A stretch of 64,000 nucleotides of DNA from Parasaccharibacter apium (GTDB lineage Bacteria; Pseudomonadota; Alphaproteobacteria; Acetobacterales; Acetobacteraceae): contig NZ_MEJG01000003.1 of NCBI RefSeq assembly GCF_002592045.1, forward strand, positions 310,001 to 374,000, given 5' to 3'. A model generated the notes under the pieces. It was not told where the DNA came from. It searched no databases and was given only the letters and a program-made list of their open reading frames with translations. Shown here one piece after another: positions 9,020-16,178 of this stretch. Both the position numbers and the translations under genes were made by a program. Each line of letters begins with the position of its first letter. The stretch's first letter is position 1.

Positions 9020-9177
9020 TATTGCCCTGTTGCCTCCAGATCCGTATCATCTAACAAATCAATCAACACCGCCAAAACGCGGTCTCGCGCATAACCCGCT
9101 GCTTCAGCTTCCTTCATCAGATTATGCAAGCGGGGTCGCAAAAAATCAGCTGCTGATCCTGTCGATGCTTCAACCAT
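9019..9177 (-). CDS. Small soluble protein translationally coupled to dnaJ-like gene (52 aa)
   Basis: This 52-codon gene runs from ATG 9177 to a TAA at 9019-9021 that overlaps the dnaJ-like ATG as TAATG. The AGAGG stretch five to nine bases upstream is a good ribosome site. The product is acidic and helical: it contains ADFLRPRLHNLMKEAEAAG, then a short amphipathic helix RDRVLAVLIDLLDD. It has no signal peptide or membrane segment. I do not recognise a named family. It is the first gene of a three-gene unit with the J-domain protein and the small membrane protein, so a regulatory or adaptor role for the chaperone is possible, but only by position. Confidence 0.65.
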   Translation of the reverse strand: MVEASTGSAADFLRPRLHNLMKEAEAAGYARDRVLAVLIDLLDDTDLEATGQ

Positions 9178-9279
9178 ATAAACCTCTCTCCTCTAGAGAA
9201 GTGGGGTGTTTGTCAGGTAAGGTCAATAGAGGATACAAACATTACCTATGCGTTCCCCTCCCCCATTATGGCTTGCTTT

Positions 9280-10218
9280 ATGACCACCCCACCCCGCCGC
9301 CTCATTATTACAGGGAGCGACCACCGCTATTTCCCGCTCCTCCAAGAGCTTGTGGCCTCCTTACGGCGTTTCCCTCATCTCGCAACGATAGAGATTGCCT
9401 GCATTGACGGCGGGCTAAAGCGAACGCACATCCACTGGCTTAAACAACAGCATATCCTCCACCGCGCCCCGCGTCACTTTCCTCATGTCTCCCCGCGCGC
9501 CCTCCGCAAACGGCCTCATCTCGCCATTGAACTCTCTAAAATGGCACTTGACCAGCTTTTCCCTGATTATGACACGCTATTATGGCTAGATGCCGATAGT
9601 TGGGTGCAGGATTGCTCCGCTATTGACCTCCTCCTCCGCGCTGCAGAGCAAAAGGAGCAACCCCTCGCCATCATCCCGGAGCTTTTCCTCCATAAGCCGT
9701 TATTTCGGCTCCGCTGGCTTGCTTTTTCACTCACGCAGCTGCGCTCCATTCTTTATAAAAATGCCCGTATAGCGCACCTGCCCCGCCATTTATGCCGCGC
9801 CATTGGGGTACGCCCCACCCTCAATGGCGGGGTCTTTGCCCTCTCCCGCACTGCACCGCACTGGCCACGCTTACGCTATTGGCAAGAACGTGTCTTACGC
9901 TATGGGAAGATATTTAGCTCCAGCCAACTCGCTTTTGCCTTAACCAGCTATCATGATAACTACCCCATCGCCTTTATGCCTACAGGGTGTAACTATCTCG
10001 GACCATGGATGCTTAACCCGCAAACAGGTCAGCTCTGCGAAGTTACCTTCCCTCATAACCCGGTGGGGATTGTTCATCTCGCAGGATATGATGCCATACG
10101 GCTAGACCCCAAGGTAACATTGACCATCCCAGACCTAAACGGCACTCCTCACGCCCTCAACCTACGCTTCCCCTCAATGCAGATTGAGCAAGAGCAGAAC
10201 GGGAATCTTAACGCGTAA
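9280..10218 (+). CDS. GT-A fold glycosyltransferase-like protein
   Basis: The protein begins with a nucleotide-sugar-binding-like strand (RRLIITGSDHRYFPLLQELV) and contains a DxD metal site in LLWLDADSWVQD, about 105 residues in. LNGGVFALSR, near the middle, resembles the product-side loop of GT8-like enzymes. The ending carries a conserved-looking HLAGYDA. This is the pattern of family 8-like retaining transferases that place sugars on surface polysaccharides. There is no signal peptide or membrane helix. No clear ribosome site marks the start; ATG 9268, four codons earlier, is equally possible. The gene is divergent from the dnaJ unit, and its stop overlaps the end of the convergent efflux gene by 11 bases. 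Confidence 0.65.
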   Translation: MTTPPRRLIITGSDHRYFPLLQELVASLRRFPHLATIEIACIDGGLKRTHIHWLKQQHILHRAPRHFPHVSPRALRKRPHLAIELSKMALDQLFPDYDTLLWLDADSWVQDCSAIDLLLRAAEQKEQPLAIIPELFLHKPLFRLRWLAFSLTQLRSILYKNARIAHLPRHLCRAIGVRPTLNGGVFALSRTAPHWPRLRYWQERVLRYGKIFSSSQLAFALTSYHDNYPIAFMPTGCNYLGPWMLNPQTGQLCEVTFPHNPVGIVHLAGYDAIRLDPKVTLTIPDLNGTPHALNLRFPSMQIEQEQNGNLNA

Positions 10219-11716
10219 AGGCCCGTAGGAACATATTCTGCCCATTATGTTCCTCCACCTTCAAGGTGGTACCTGCAAGTTCACGCCCCTGCCAACCGGC
10301 CCCGAATGCTACATAGAGCGAGATAGCATCATCCATGCGCTTCCCCGTTGCCGCTACAGCGGCTGTCCGGCGGGATAAAAAAGCTTGTTGAGAGTTAAGA
10401 ACATCCAAATAACCTGTCAGCCCCGCCCCATAAAGCTTACGCGCGCGTGATAACGCTAATGCAGCTTGCGTGGCGGATTCGCGCTCTTGGCGGACAAGCT
10501 CATTATCCTGCTCCCAATCGTCCAAACTATCTTCCACCTCGCGGAAAGCATTTAAGACAGTCTGCCGATATTGTAAGCGGCTTGCCTCAGCCTCGCTCCG
10601 CGCTTGGGCGATTTGCGCGCTATATTTCCCCCCATGCAGGACGGGTAAAGAAGCCATCATCATGACATTCCAGCTCATCCCACCAATCTGAAAGGCCTGA
10701 TAGGCCGCAGAGGCATTGGGGTTAAACGTCAGCGGAATGCTGAAGTTAGGATACAGATTAGAAATTGTAATCCCAATACGGGACACACTGGCAGCATAAC
10801 GCCGCTCTGCGGAGCGAATATCAGGCCGATTGGTCAGCACGGTGGACGGCAACATCGCCGGGAAAGGCGGCAATGTCGGGATAGGCCGCCGTTCCTCTAG
10901 GTCTGGCTGCTCTTTACCGGGCATTTCCCCCATCAGCACATTGATAGAATGAATCAACTGCTCCTGCCGCGCATGGAGGGGGGGGAGACGCGCTAATTCG
11001 GCATGTTCTTCTGTTCGGGATTGCGCAATAGCCAGCGAGTTGCTCACCCCATTCGCATAAAGACGCTCCACCATATGCGTACTATCACGCGCCGTGCGGA
11101 TGGATTGCTCTGTCACGGTGATTTGCGTCTGAACGGTGCGTAGCTCGATATAATCTGTCACAAGCTGGCTAAGGAGAGAGAGCAAAAGGCCGCGGCGTTC
11201 CTCGATGCTGACTTCAACTAATCTTTTACGCTCTTGCACCTGCCGAGCGATATGGCCAAAAATATCAATCTCCCAACTCGCACGCGCGCCATAGGTCAGA
11301 ACAGAGGCATTAGGGTGGTTGTTAGGATTACCCGGACGTAATGGCCAGTTATCAACATTAATAGAATAGCGGTTATCACCCCCACCCGCATTAGCATCAA
11401 GCTGTGGATACCAATTCGCCTGCGCTTGGCGGCGAATGGATTGCTCCGCCAAAATATGTTGAGTGGCAATTTGGAGGTCGTAATTGCCTTTCAGCGTTTC
11501 CTCAACCAAGCGATTTAACACCGGGTCCCGGAACTGTGCCCACCAATCCCGCAAATTTGCCTCTGTCTCGGCGATTTCCTCTTTTGTGGCAGGGTGAGGC
11601 TGGCTAGAGAAATGGTCCGGTACCTTCATTTTCTCCGGTTTATATTCCGGCCCTACCATGCAAGAGGTCAGAAAAAGACAGCTACTTACAAGGAGGGGGA
11701 GAAAACGCGGTTTCAT
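10208..11716 (-). CDS. Efflux outer-membrane lipoprotein, NodT/OprM (TolC-like) family
   Basis: This is the outer-membrane channel of a tripartite efflux pump. The 502-residue product has a lipoprotein signal peptide with lipobox LTSC (mature Cys at about 19) followed by MVGPEYKPE, the typical NodT opening. Two repeated helical-hairpin halves follow, including LVEETLKGNYDLQIA, SWEIDIFGHIARQV, VLTNRPDIRSAERRY and LYGAGLTGYLDVLNSQQAF. I start at 11716 because MKPRFLPLL gives a proper signal peptide and the upstream codons belong to the hlyD-like gene. The upstream stop TGA lies one base before this ATG, so the two genes are coupled. Confidence 0.93.
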   Translation of the reverse strand: MKPRFLPLLVSSCLFLTSCMVGPEYKPEKMKVPDHFSSQPHPATKEEIAETEANLRDWWAQFRDPVLNRLVEETLKGNYDLQIATQHILAEQSIRRQAQANWYPQLDANAGGGDNRYSINVDNWPLRPGNPNNHPNASVLTYGARASWEIDIFGHIARQVQERKRLVEVSIEERRGLLLSLLSQLVTDYIELRTVQTQITVTEQSIRTARDSTHMVERLYANGVSNSLAIAQSRTEEHAELARLPPLHARQEQLIHSINVLMGEMPGKEQPDLEERRPIPTLPPFPAMLPSTVLTNRPDIRSAERRYAASVSRIGITISNLYPNFSIPLTFNPNASAAYQAFQIGGMSWNVMMMASLPVLHGGKYSAQIAQARSEAEASRLQYRQTVLNAFREVEDSLDDWEQDNELVRQERESATQAALALSRARKLYGAGLTGYLDVLNSQQAFLSRRTAAVAATGKRMDDAISLYVAFGAGWQGRELAGTTLKVEEHNGQNMFLRAFTR

Positions 11717-11717
11717 C

Positions 11718-12629
11718 TCAAAGGTGATCCTGCAACCATGTTGTAAGTAAGCCCCGCCCACCGGCCTTCTCTTTCCCCACCGCAACGGTGGCCGTCATAC
11801 CAGCAGAGAGAATAACCTCGGGGGGGACTTCATCAAGCTCAATACGCACAGGGATGCGCTGAGCAAGCCGCACCCATGTAAAGATTGGGTTCACATCCGG
11901 TAGGCCAAGCTTATCAGACACGCCATTTGTATCGTTAATACCACGACCAATACTAACAACATGCCCCTTGAGGATATGGCGGTACCCCATAAGCTTAATC
12001 CGCGCGACATCCCCTACATGCACGCCGTGCATCTTTGTTTCTTCAAAATAGCCGTAAACCCAATAGCTATGAGCATCAATCACGGCCATACGCGGCTGGC
12101 CCGCAGTGACATAATCCCCGACCCGTAAATTAAGATTCGTCACATAGCCATCAACAGCTGCATAAACAGTGGAGCGTTGGAGATTCAGCAAAGCGGTATC
12201 GAGAGCGGATTGCGCCTCCTCTACGCGGGCACGGCGCACTTCCATCTCGGAGTTAAAGACGTCCTGCTCCTCTCGCGAGACCACGCCACCGAGTCCCATA
12301 CGGCGATGAGCGTTCATCATGCTCAATTTATAATCTTCTGTAAGGCCAGCAAGACGAGAGCGTGCTTCGTCAATCCTTAGCCGAAACCGTAATGGGTCGA
12401 TGGTAAAAAGAGGGTCACCACGATGGACAAACTGGTTATCCACAACGGGGACAGACACAACCGTGCCCGAAACCTCCGGCGTAGCTGTGACAACATACAC
12501 ACGCACACGCCCATCGCGCGTCCACGGGTCAAGGACGTAAAGGTCCCACACCACATAGCCAAGCCCTACAGCTAAGGCGATAATAATAAGTGTAAAAATT
12601 GGACGTATAAGACGCCGGAACCAGCTCAT
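11718..12629 (-). CDS. HlyD/EmrA-type membrane fusion protein of the efflux unit
   Basis: This periplasmic adaptor links an inner-membrane pump to the outer-membrane channel. The 303 residues comprise an N-terminal anchor helix (about 10-30), a lipoyl-like half ATPEVSGTVVSVPVVDNQFV, a helical hairpin with paired coiled-coil segments, the second lipoyl half AAVDGYVTNLNLRVGDYV, and a beta-barrel domain with WVYGYFEETKMHGVHVGD. The pattern is that of AaeA-like proteins, whose partner pumps are FUSC-family (AaeB) aromatic-acid exporters. The DUF1656 gene precedes it by 15 bases and the channel gene follows with one base between, forming one transcription unit. No FUSC gene is present. Confidence 0.92.
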   Translation of the reverse strand: MSWFRRLIRPIFTLIIIALAVGLGYVVWDLYVLDPWTRDGRVRVYVVTATPEVSGTVVSVPVVDNQFVHRGDPLFTIDPLRFRLRIDEARSRLAGLTEDYKLSMMNAHRRMGLGGVVSREEQDVFNSEMEVRRARVEEAQSALDTALLNLQRSTVYAAVDGYVTNLNLRVGDYVTAGQPRMAVIDAHSYWVYGYFEETKMHGVHVGDVARIKLMGYRHILKGHVVSIGRGINDTNGVSDKLGLPDVNPIFTWVRLAQRIPVRIELDEVPPEVILSAGMTATVAVGKEKAGGRGLLTTWLQDHL

Positions 12630-12644
12630 ACCCTCCGCTCCACT

Positions 12645-12839
12645 TCACACATAAAGAACAAGCAGACAGAGAACACAGACATAAAGTCCGATCTCAAACA
12701 GAGCGACATGCCAGAACCAGCCTAACGCTCCCATGCGCCATAATATATATCGCAACACTAATGTTACGAATACAGCCGCTACAGCATAAACGGCAATGGG
12801 AGATACGAAAACACCGCACAGGCTAACTTCCGAAAGCAT
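12645..12839 (-). CDS. DUF1656 inner-membrane protein (AaeX-like)
   Basis: This 64-residue protein has two hydrophobic helices (about 10-30 and 42-63). The start MLSEVSLCGVFVSPIAVYAV is the usual DUF1656 opening, a short E-x-x-x-x-G-V-x-x-P motif before helix 1. DUF1656 proteins sit beside FUSC/HlyD efflux genes; their job is unknown. I chose the ATG at 12839, with GGAGGG about seven bases upstream; a GTG one codon earlier is also open. That ribosome site lies in the 3' arm of a hairpin (see the regulatory entry). It leads the efflux unit. Confidence 0.85.
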   Translation of the reverse strand: MLSEVSLCGVFVSPIAVYAVAAVFVTLVLRYILWRMGALGWFWHVALFEIGLYVCVLCLLVLYV

Positions 12840-12844
12840 CACAC

Positions 12845-12867
12845 CCCTCCCCCCAAATTATGGAGGG
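12845..12867 (-). promoter_or_regulatory. Hairpin occluding the DUF1656 ribosome-binding site
   Basis: On the minus-strand RNA CCCUCC at 12867-12862 pairs perfectly with GGAGGG at 12850-12845, with an 11-base loop between. GGAGGG is the Shine-Dalgarno sequence of the DUF1656 gene, so the stem would hide it. The T-run after the opposite strand's copy also makes it look like a plus-strand terminator, but no plus-strand gene ends here. The regulatory role is inferred. Confidence 0.4.
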
Positions 12868-13011
12868 TTTTTCAGGCGGTCTTACGGATGATTTACTCAC
12901 GTCACTCTCCACTGAGCTAGAGCGTCCGGGCGTCTTAGCCCTTCCCTAGCAAGGCAGCCCCTGCGCAAAGGCTGCTCCCCTCACTGTCACAGCGCAAAAG
13001 AGTCCCCCAAA
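12868..13011 (-). other. Non-coding gap with several short inverted repeats
   Basis: No convincing gene was found between the efflux unit and the holin-like gene. On the minus strand the stretch holds GCAGCC...GGCTGC, a CCTT...AAGG stem and GGGC TAAGAC GCCC in close succession (about 12920-12985), then a TAGCTCAGTGGAGAG stretch that resembles a tRNA D-arm but lacks a matching anticodon arm. The hairpins may end the upstream gene or form a small RNA. No T-run follows them. Confidence 0.3.
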
Positions 13012-13455
13012 TCACTTTTTCCGGCGTGAGAACATAGACCTAACAAGACGCCAGGCCTGTCCCCCCATATACCGTCCAACTGGCCCACCCGCCAAACTGA
13101 GAATAGCGGAAATCCCTATAGTCTGTTTGAACTCACGCAACTTGTCATCACGCTCCTTCCGAGCGCGTGCCTCTGCCAAGCCGGGGTGCCCAGCGCGTAA
13201 TCCCAACAACAAAAAGATGACAAAAAACCACAGATCCACGCCTAAAACACACACCGCAGACAATAGCGCGCCAAAGTGGCAAAGCTCAGAAAATAGTGCC
13301 CATAAAACAGCGTGAAACGTAATGGCCGCAAAAGCTAGAAAAATAGCTGCAACTATTAAAAAGCCGAACCGCAAGCCATGCCGTTTAGCACATTCTTGAA
13401 AAATCTTGCCCTGAGCAGAAAATACTGCCTGACCAATCTCTAACAGACCATTCAT
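13012..13455 (-). CDS. Holin-like two-helix membrane protein (phage holin family III-like)
   Basis: This 147-residue protein has two closely spaced membrane helices (about 27-48 and 60-82), then a charged helical segment LAEARARKERDDKLREFKQ, a Gly-rich hydrophobic stretch and a basic tail ending FSRRKK. This layout fits the chromosomal 'phage holin family' (holin-X-like) proteins found next to housekeeping genes, which are not proven lysis proteins. I place the start at 13455 with the purine-rich GGGGAGGGG about 13 bases upstream; a start at 13521 is also open but has no ribosome site. Its context shows no phage genes. It could equally be an uncharacterised envelope protein. Confidence 0.5.
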   Translation of the reverse strand: MNGLLEIGQAVFSAQGKIFQECAKRHGLRFGFLIVAAIFLAFAAITFHAVLWALFSELCHFGALLSAVCVLGVDLWFFVIFLLLGLRAGHPGLAEARARKERDDKLREFKQTIGISAILSLAGGPVGRYMGGQAWRLVRSMFSRRKK

Positions 13456-13543
13456 AATGTAACTGCTGCCCCTCCCCATTTTATGCGACACAACGCCATA
13501 TGAAGGAAAAACTGCCTCCATATATGTCGTAGGCTATAACGCC

Positions 13544-13552
13544 ATTATAGCA
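13544..13552 (-). promoter_or_regulatory. Extended -10 promoter element before holin-like gene
   Basis: TGCTATAAT on the minus strand is a consensus extended -10 (TGn-TATAAT) about 90 bases before the chosen start. No good -35 is visible, which is normal for extended -10 promoters. Confidence 0.5.
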
Positions 13553-13633
13553 CCCTGGAAGAGAAAATAAAAATTTTCTGCCGCCACGCTGCAAAACTGC
13601 TTAATATGCAGAAGGTATCCGTTCATCATACCT

Positions 13634-13677
13634 GCAAAAAAAGGCATAAAAATGGCTTTTGCCAATTTTATGCCTTT
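13634..13677 (-). terminator. Strong intrinsic terminator-like hairpin inside a non-coding gap
   Basis: Two 17-base arms (13640-13656 and 13661-13677) match at 16 of 17 positions around a four-base loop. On the minus strand the stem is followed by seven T. It lies about 80 bases after a perfect AAGGAGG-ATG at 13765-13747. The rest of 13456-13774 holds no gene I can support: a 71-codon reading frame (13534-13749) uses that ribosome site but runs straight through this terminator. A short transcript of about 130 bases, or a decayed gene, would explain the arrangement. Confidence 0.55.
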
Positions 13678-13774
13678 ATTCGTAACAAACTTGCAATATT
13701 TAACCGATAACCTTCCCTCAATCCCATCTCGCACTGCCTGACAACCCATCAGACGTGACCTCCTTTTTATTTAT

Positions 13775-14815
13775 ATGGTATCTGCACTCTTTATGAATAT
13801 AGCTCCTGCACGATATAGACGCCGATCCTTACCGGAATGGTTAAAAGATGATCTATTCTTTTCCATCAAAACACTTGTAATTGGCTGCCTTACAATACCA
13901 TTTTTTACAACATCACGTGCGGCATCAACAACGCCATTACATAATATACCTGCGCCCCCTTCAAACTATTATTGGGTTGTGCCAGAACAAAGCCTTACGG
14001 CCATCATAACGCAAAATAATGAGCAAGAATTACCTTACTTTTTAGAGCGCGATAGTTACTCTCTTGCCGATGTTGAGACGTTAGCTCTTACTTACCCTCA
14101 AACGATTCAAGCTATTCTCCTTGATAGTACTACATCAATCATCGCATGTGCCCGGGCTTGGTTTCAACCATTGCACAATACAGGCCAATGCGGGCAACCT
14201 GCTGGCTATTTTCGTAATATGCTCTTTTGGGATCCATCAAGGCTCACAACCCCACCCCACTGGGCTGACCTCTGGGACGTAGCGCGCTATCCCGGCCAAC
14301 GTACCTTCTTTAAAGGGCCACGCATAACATTAGAGATCGCCTTATTGGCTGATGGTGTCCCCCCCTCACATATTTATCGACAGCTTTCCACCTCACAAGG
14401 GATTGACCGCGCTTTTCGTAAGCTTGACCAGTTACGCCCTTATATTATTTGGTGGTCCTCTGCCTCACAAGCTTATCATATCCTCAACCGCCGTTCTGTC
14501 CTCATGGGCGTTGCACCCAGTGCGGTAATTCTTGCTGGCCAATCACTGCAAGACTCGGGCCGTAGATATCAAATACAAGGCAATAACATCCTATATCTCC
14601 CCGCTGTATGGGATATTCCCTCTACATTATCACCAGAGAAAACTAACGAAACAAAGGCAATACTCCTGACTGACCCCCCACATATAGTCAATCTACCAGC
14701 ACACTTACCTACCGAATCACTTGAAATTAGTGAGAGTTTCTGGGCATCAAATGCATTGTTACTCGGTGCCCGTTTTGATGCGTGGCTTGCCAACACACCA
14801 TCCCCTCTCCCTTAG
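13775..14815 (+). CDS. Orphan periplasmic solute-binding protein, spermidine/putrescine (PotD-like) type
   Basis: The 346-residue product resembles family 1 extracellular binding proteins of polyamine ABC importers. The key block is [19 protein letters not shown] followed by [39 protein letters not shown] and a late [12 protein letters not shown] hydrophobic export segment is at about 30-50, preceded by an unusual 28-residue basic extension with a twin-arginine-like RRRSL. No ribosome site marks the ATG at 13775, and 13793 is possible. No permease or ATPase gene is near, so it must share a transporter encoded elsewhere or do another job. The gene is visibly more AT-rich than its neighbours, which may indicate transfer or relaxed selection. 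Confidence 0.75.
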   Translation: MVSALFMNIAPARYRRRSLPEWLKDDLFFSIKTLVIGCLTIPFFTTSRAASTTPLHNIPAPPSNYYWVVPEQSLTAIITQNNEQELPYFLERDSYSLADVETLALTYPQTIQAILLDSTTSIIACARAWFQPLHNTGQCGQPAGYFRNMLFWDPSRLTTPPHWADLWDVARYPGQRTFFKGPRITLEIALLADGVPPSHIYRQLSTSQGIDRAFRKLDQLRPYIIWWSSASQAYHILNRRSVLMGVAPSAVILAGQSLQDSGRRYQIQGNNILYLPAVWDIPSTLSPEKTNETKAILLTDPPHIVNLPAHLPTESLEISESFWASNALLLGARFDAWLANTPSPLP

Positions 14816-14831
14816 GGAGTATATCTCAGCA

Positions 14832-15329
14832 ATGACGGACCATCTCCCCTTTTGGCAGACAACCCCTCTGACCGACATGACGTCAGAACAATGGGAGTCG
14901 CTCTGCGATGGCTGTGGTCGTTGTTGCCTTAATAAACTGCGCGATGAAGATACAGATGAAGTCATCTGGACCAATGTGTCTTGTCGCCTGCTTGATACAC
15001 AAACATGCCATTGTACCGACTATCACCGCCGGCATAAGCGAGTCCCTGACTGTATCTCCCTCACCCCCGCTTTATTGGATGAGATAGATTGGCTCCCCCC
15101 AAGCTGCGCCTATCGCCTCCTCCATGATGGGTATGATCTGCCAGACTGGCACCCCCTCCGCAGTGGGACGAGCGAGACCGTCATCAAAGCGGGGGCCTCC
15201 GCAAGTGGTCGCTGCCTTAATGAAAAACAGGCCGGATTATTAGAAGACCATATCACCGACTGGCCCGGTGCATGGCCCGAACATGCCCCGCCCTGCCTAG
15301 CACGCCATAACCGCTATACGCGCTCATAA
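14832..15329 (+). CDS. YcgN/UPF0260 family cysteine-cluster protein
   Basis: The 165-residue protein opens with [20 protein letters not shown], as in the YcgN family, then carries a Cys cluster C25-x2-C28-x2-CC (CDGCGRCC). Further Cys lie in [24 protein letters not shown] and PSCAYRLL. Such clusters suggest metal or Fe-S binding; the molecular role of the family is not established. The start at 14832 has AGGGAG upstream and follows the binding-protein gene by 16 bases. The metallopeptidase gene follows three bases after its stop, so these are likely co-transcribed. Confidence 0.9.
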   Translation: MTDHLPFWQTTPLTDMTSEQWESLCDGCGRCCLNKLRDEDTDEVIWTNVSCRLLDTQTCHCTDYHRRHKRVPDCISLTPALLDEIDWLPPSCAYRLLHDGYDLPDWHPLRSGTSETVIKAGASASGRCLNEKQAGLLEDHITDWPGAWPEHAPPCLARHNRYTRS

Positions 15330-15332
15330 TCC

Positions 15333-16004
15333 ATGTTATTGCCGCCACTCCTTTGGCGTCATTCTGCGCGGGCGCGCCGCATTATTCTGCGCTTAGACCT
15401 CCGCAAACGTGCCATCGTCATCACCCTGCCCCCCGGTGTAAATCGCCAACAGGGGATGCAATTTCTCCAAAGCCAATCACAATGGCTTGCCCAAGCGATG
15501 GAGAGCCTCCCCCGCACTGCCATAGAGCAAGGACATATCTGGCTAGAAGGCACCATCATCCCTCTCCTCCCCACCATTACGATGGATGGCCGTACACGCC
15601 TAACAGAGCAGGGCCTCCATATTGGCCATCCATCTGATGAACATCCTCGTTATGTACGCTCTTTTCTTAAACGCCGTGCGGAGGCTCTCTTCCCATCCCT
15701 CCTCCAACATCATAGCCAGCGGATGAAGACACGCCCAACAAAGCTCAGCTTACGCGATGTTAAAAGCCGATGGGGAAGCTGCACGCAGCAAGGCCGCATC
15801 ATGCTTAGCTGGCGGCTTATCATGGCCCCGCCGGATATTTATAATTATGTGATTGTGCATGAATTAGCCCACCTCACCCATTTTAATCATGGGCCAGATT
15901 TCTGGGCCTTAGTGGATGCTTACACCCCGCACGGACAATCTGGACGTAAAAAAGCAGAAAAATGGCTCGCGCAGAATGGTGCTAATCTTTTAGCTATGAT
16001 ATAG
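15333..16004 (+). CDS. YgjP-like M48-type metallopeptidase (DUF45)
   Basis: The 223-residue protein ends in the YgjP-like zinc metallopeptidase domain. The metal site is HELAH at 176-180 with a third ligand near H186 in HFNHGPDFW. Upstream SLRDVKSRWGSCTQQGRIMLSWRL is the conserved family block. No signal peptide is seen, so it is probably cytoplasmic. In other bacteria such genes sit near restriction or housekeeping genes, and their substrates are unknown. It is three bases from the ycgN-like stop and ends just before tRNA-Leu. Confidence 0.88.
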   Translation: MLLPPLLWRHSARARRIILRLDLRKRAIVITLPPGVNRQQGMQFLQSQSQWLAQAMESLPRTAIEQGHIWLEGTIIPLLPTITMDGRTRLTEQGLHIGHPSDEHPRYVRSFLKRRAEALFPSLLQHHSQRMKTRPTKLSLRDVKSRWGSCTQQGRIMLSWRLIMAPPDIYNYVIVHELAHLTHFNHGPDFWALVDAYTPHGQSGRKKAEKWLAQNGANLLAMI

Positions 16005-16018
16005 GGGTGTCACCTAGA

Positions 16019-16105
16019 GCGCGCTTGGCGGAATGGTAGACGCACGAGACTTAAAATCTCGAGTTCGCTTAGAACGTGCGGGTTCAAGTCCCGCAGCGCG
16101 CACCA
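16019..16105 (+). tRNA. tRNA-Leu (anticodon UAA)
   Basis: The acceptor arms GCGCGCT and AGCGCGC pair perfectly, with A73 and an encoded CCA. The anticodon stem CGAGA/TCTCG encloses the loop CTTAAAA, giving anticodon TAA. A long variable arm (GAGTTCGCTTAGAACGT) and TTCAAGTCC mark a class II leucine tRNA. Confidence 0.96.
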
Positions 16106-16123
16106 GGGGGCTATATTGCCCCC
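16106..16123 (+). terminator. GC hairpin after tRNA-Leu
   Basis: GGGGGC and GCCCCC flank a six-base AT loop immediately after the tRNA CCA. There is no long T-run, so it may act in 3' processing or as a weak terminator. Confidence 0.4.
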
Positions 16124-16178
16124 TCCTCCCCATCGTCAGCTCCCTTAGCTGAGAAGAGCGTGAGGATTAAGACTTACT

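Noticed and set aside
12878-12925. tRNA-like sequence (TAGCTCAGTGGAGAG) on the minus strand
   Set aside because: No matching anticodon arm, T-arm or acceptor stem, so not a functional tRNA.
13534-13749. 71-codon minus-strand frame with perfect ribosome site
   Set aside because: Not reported as a gene because an intrinsic terminator lies inside it and the translation has no recognisable pattern; kept as a finding.
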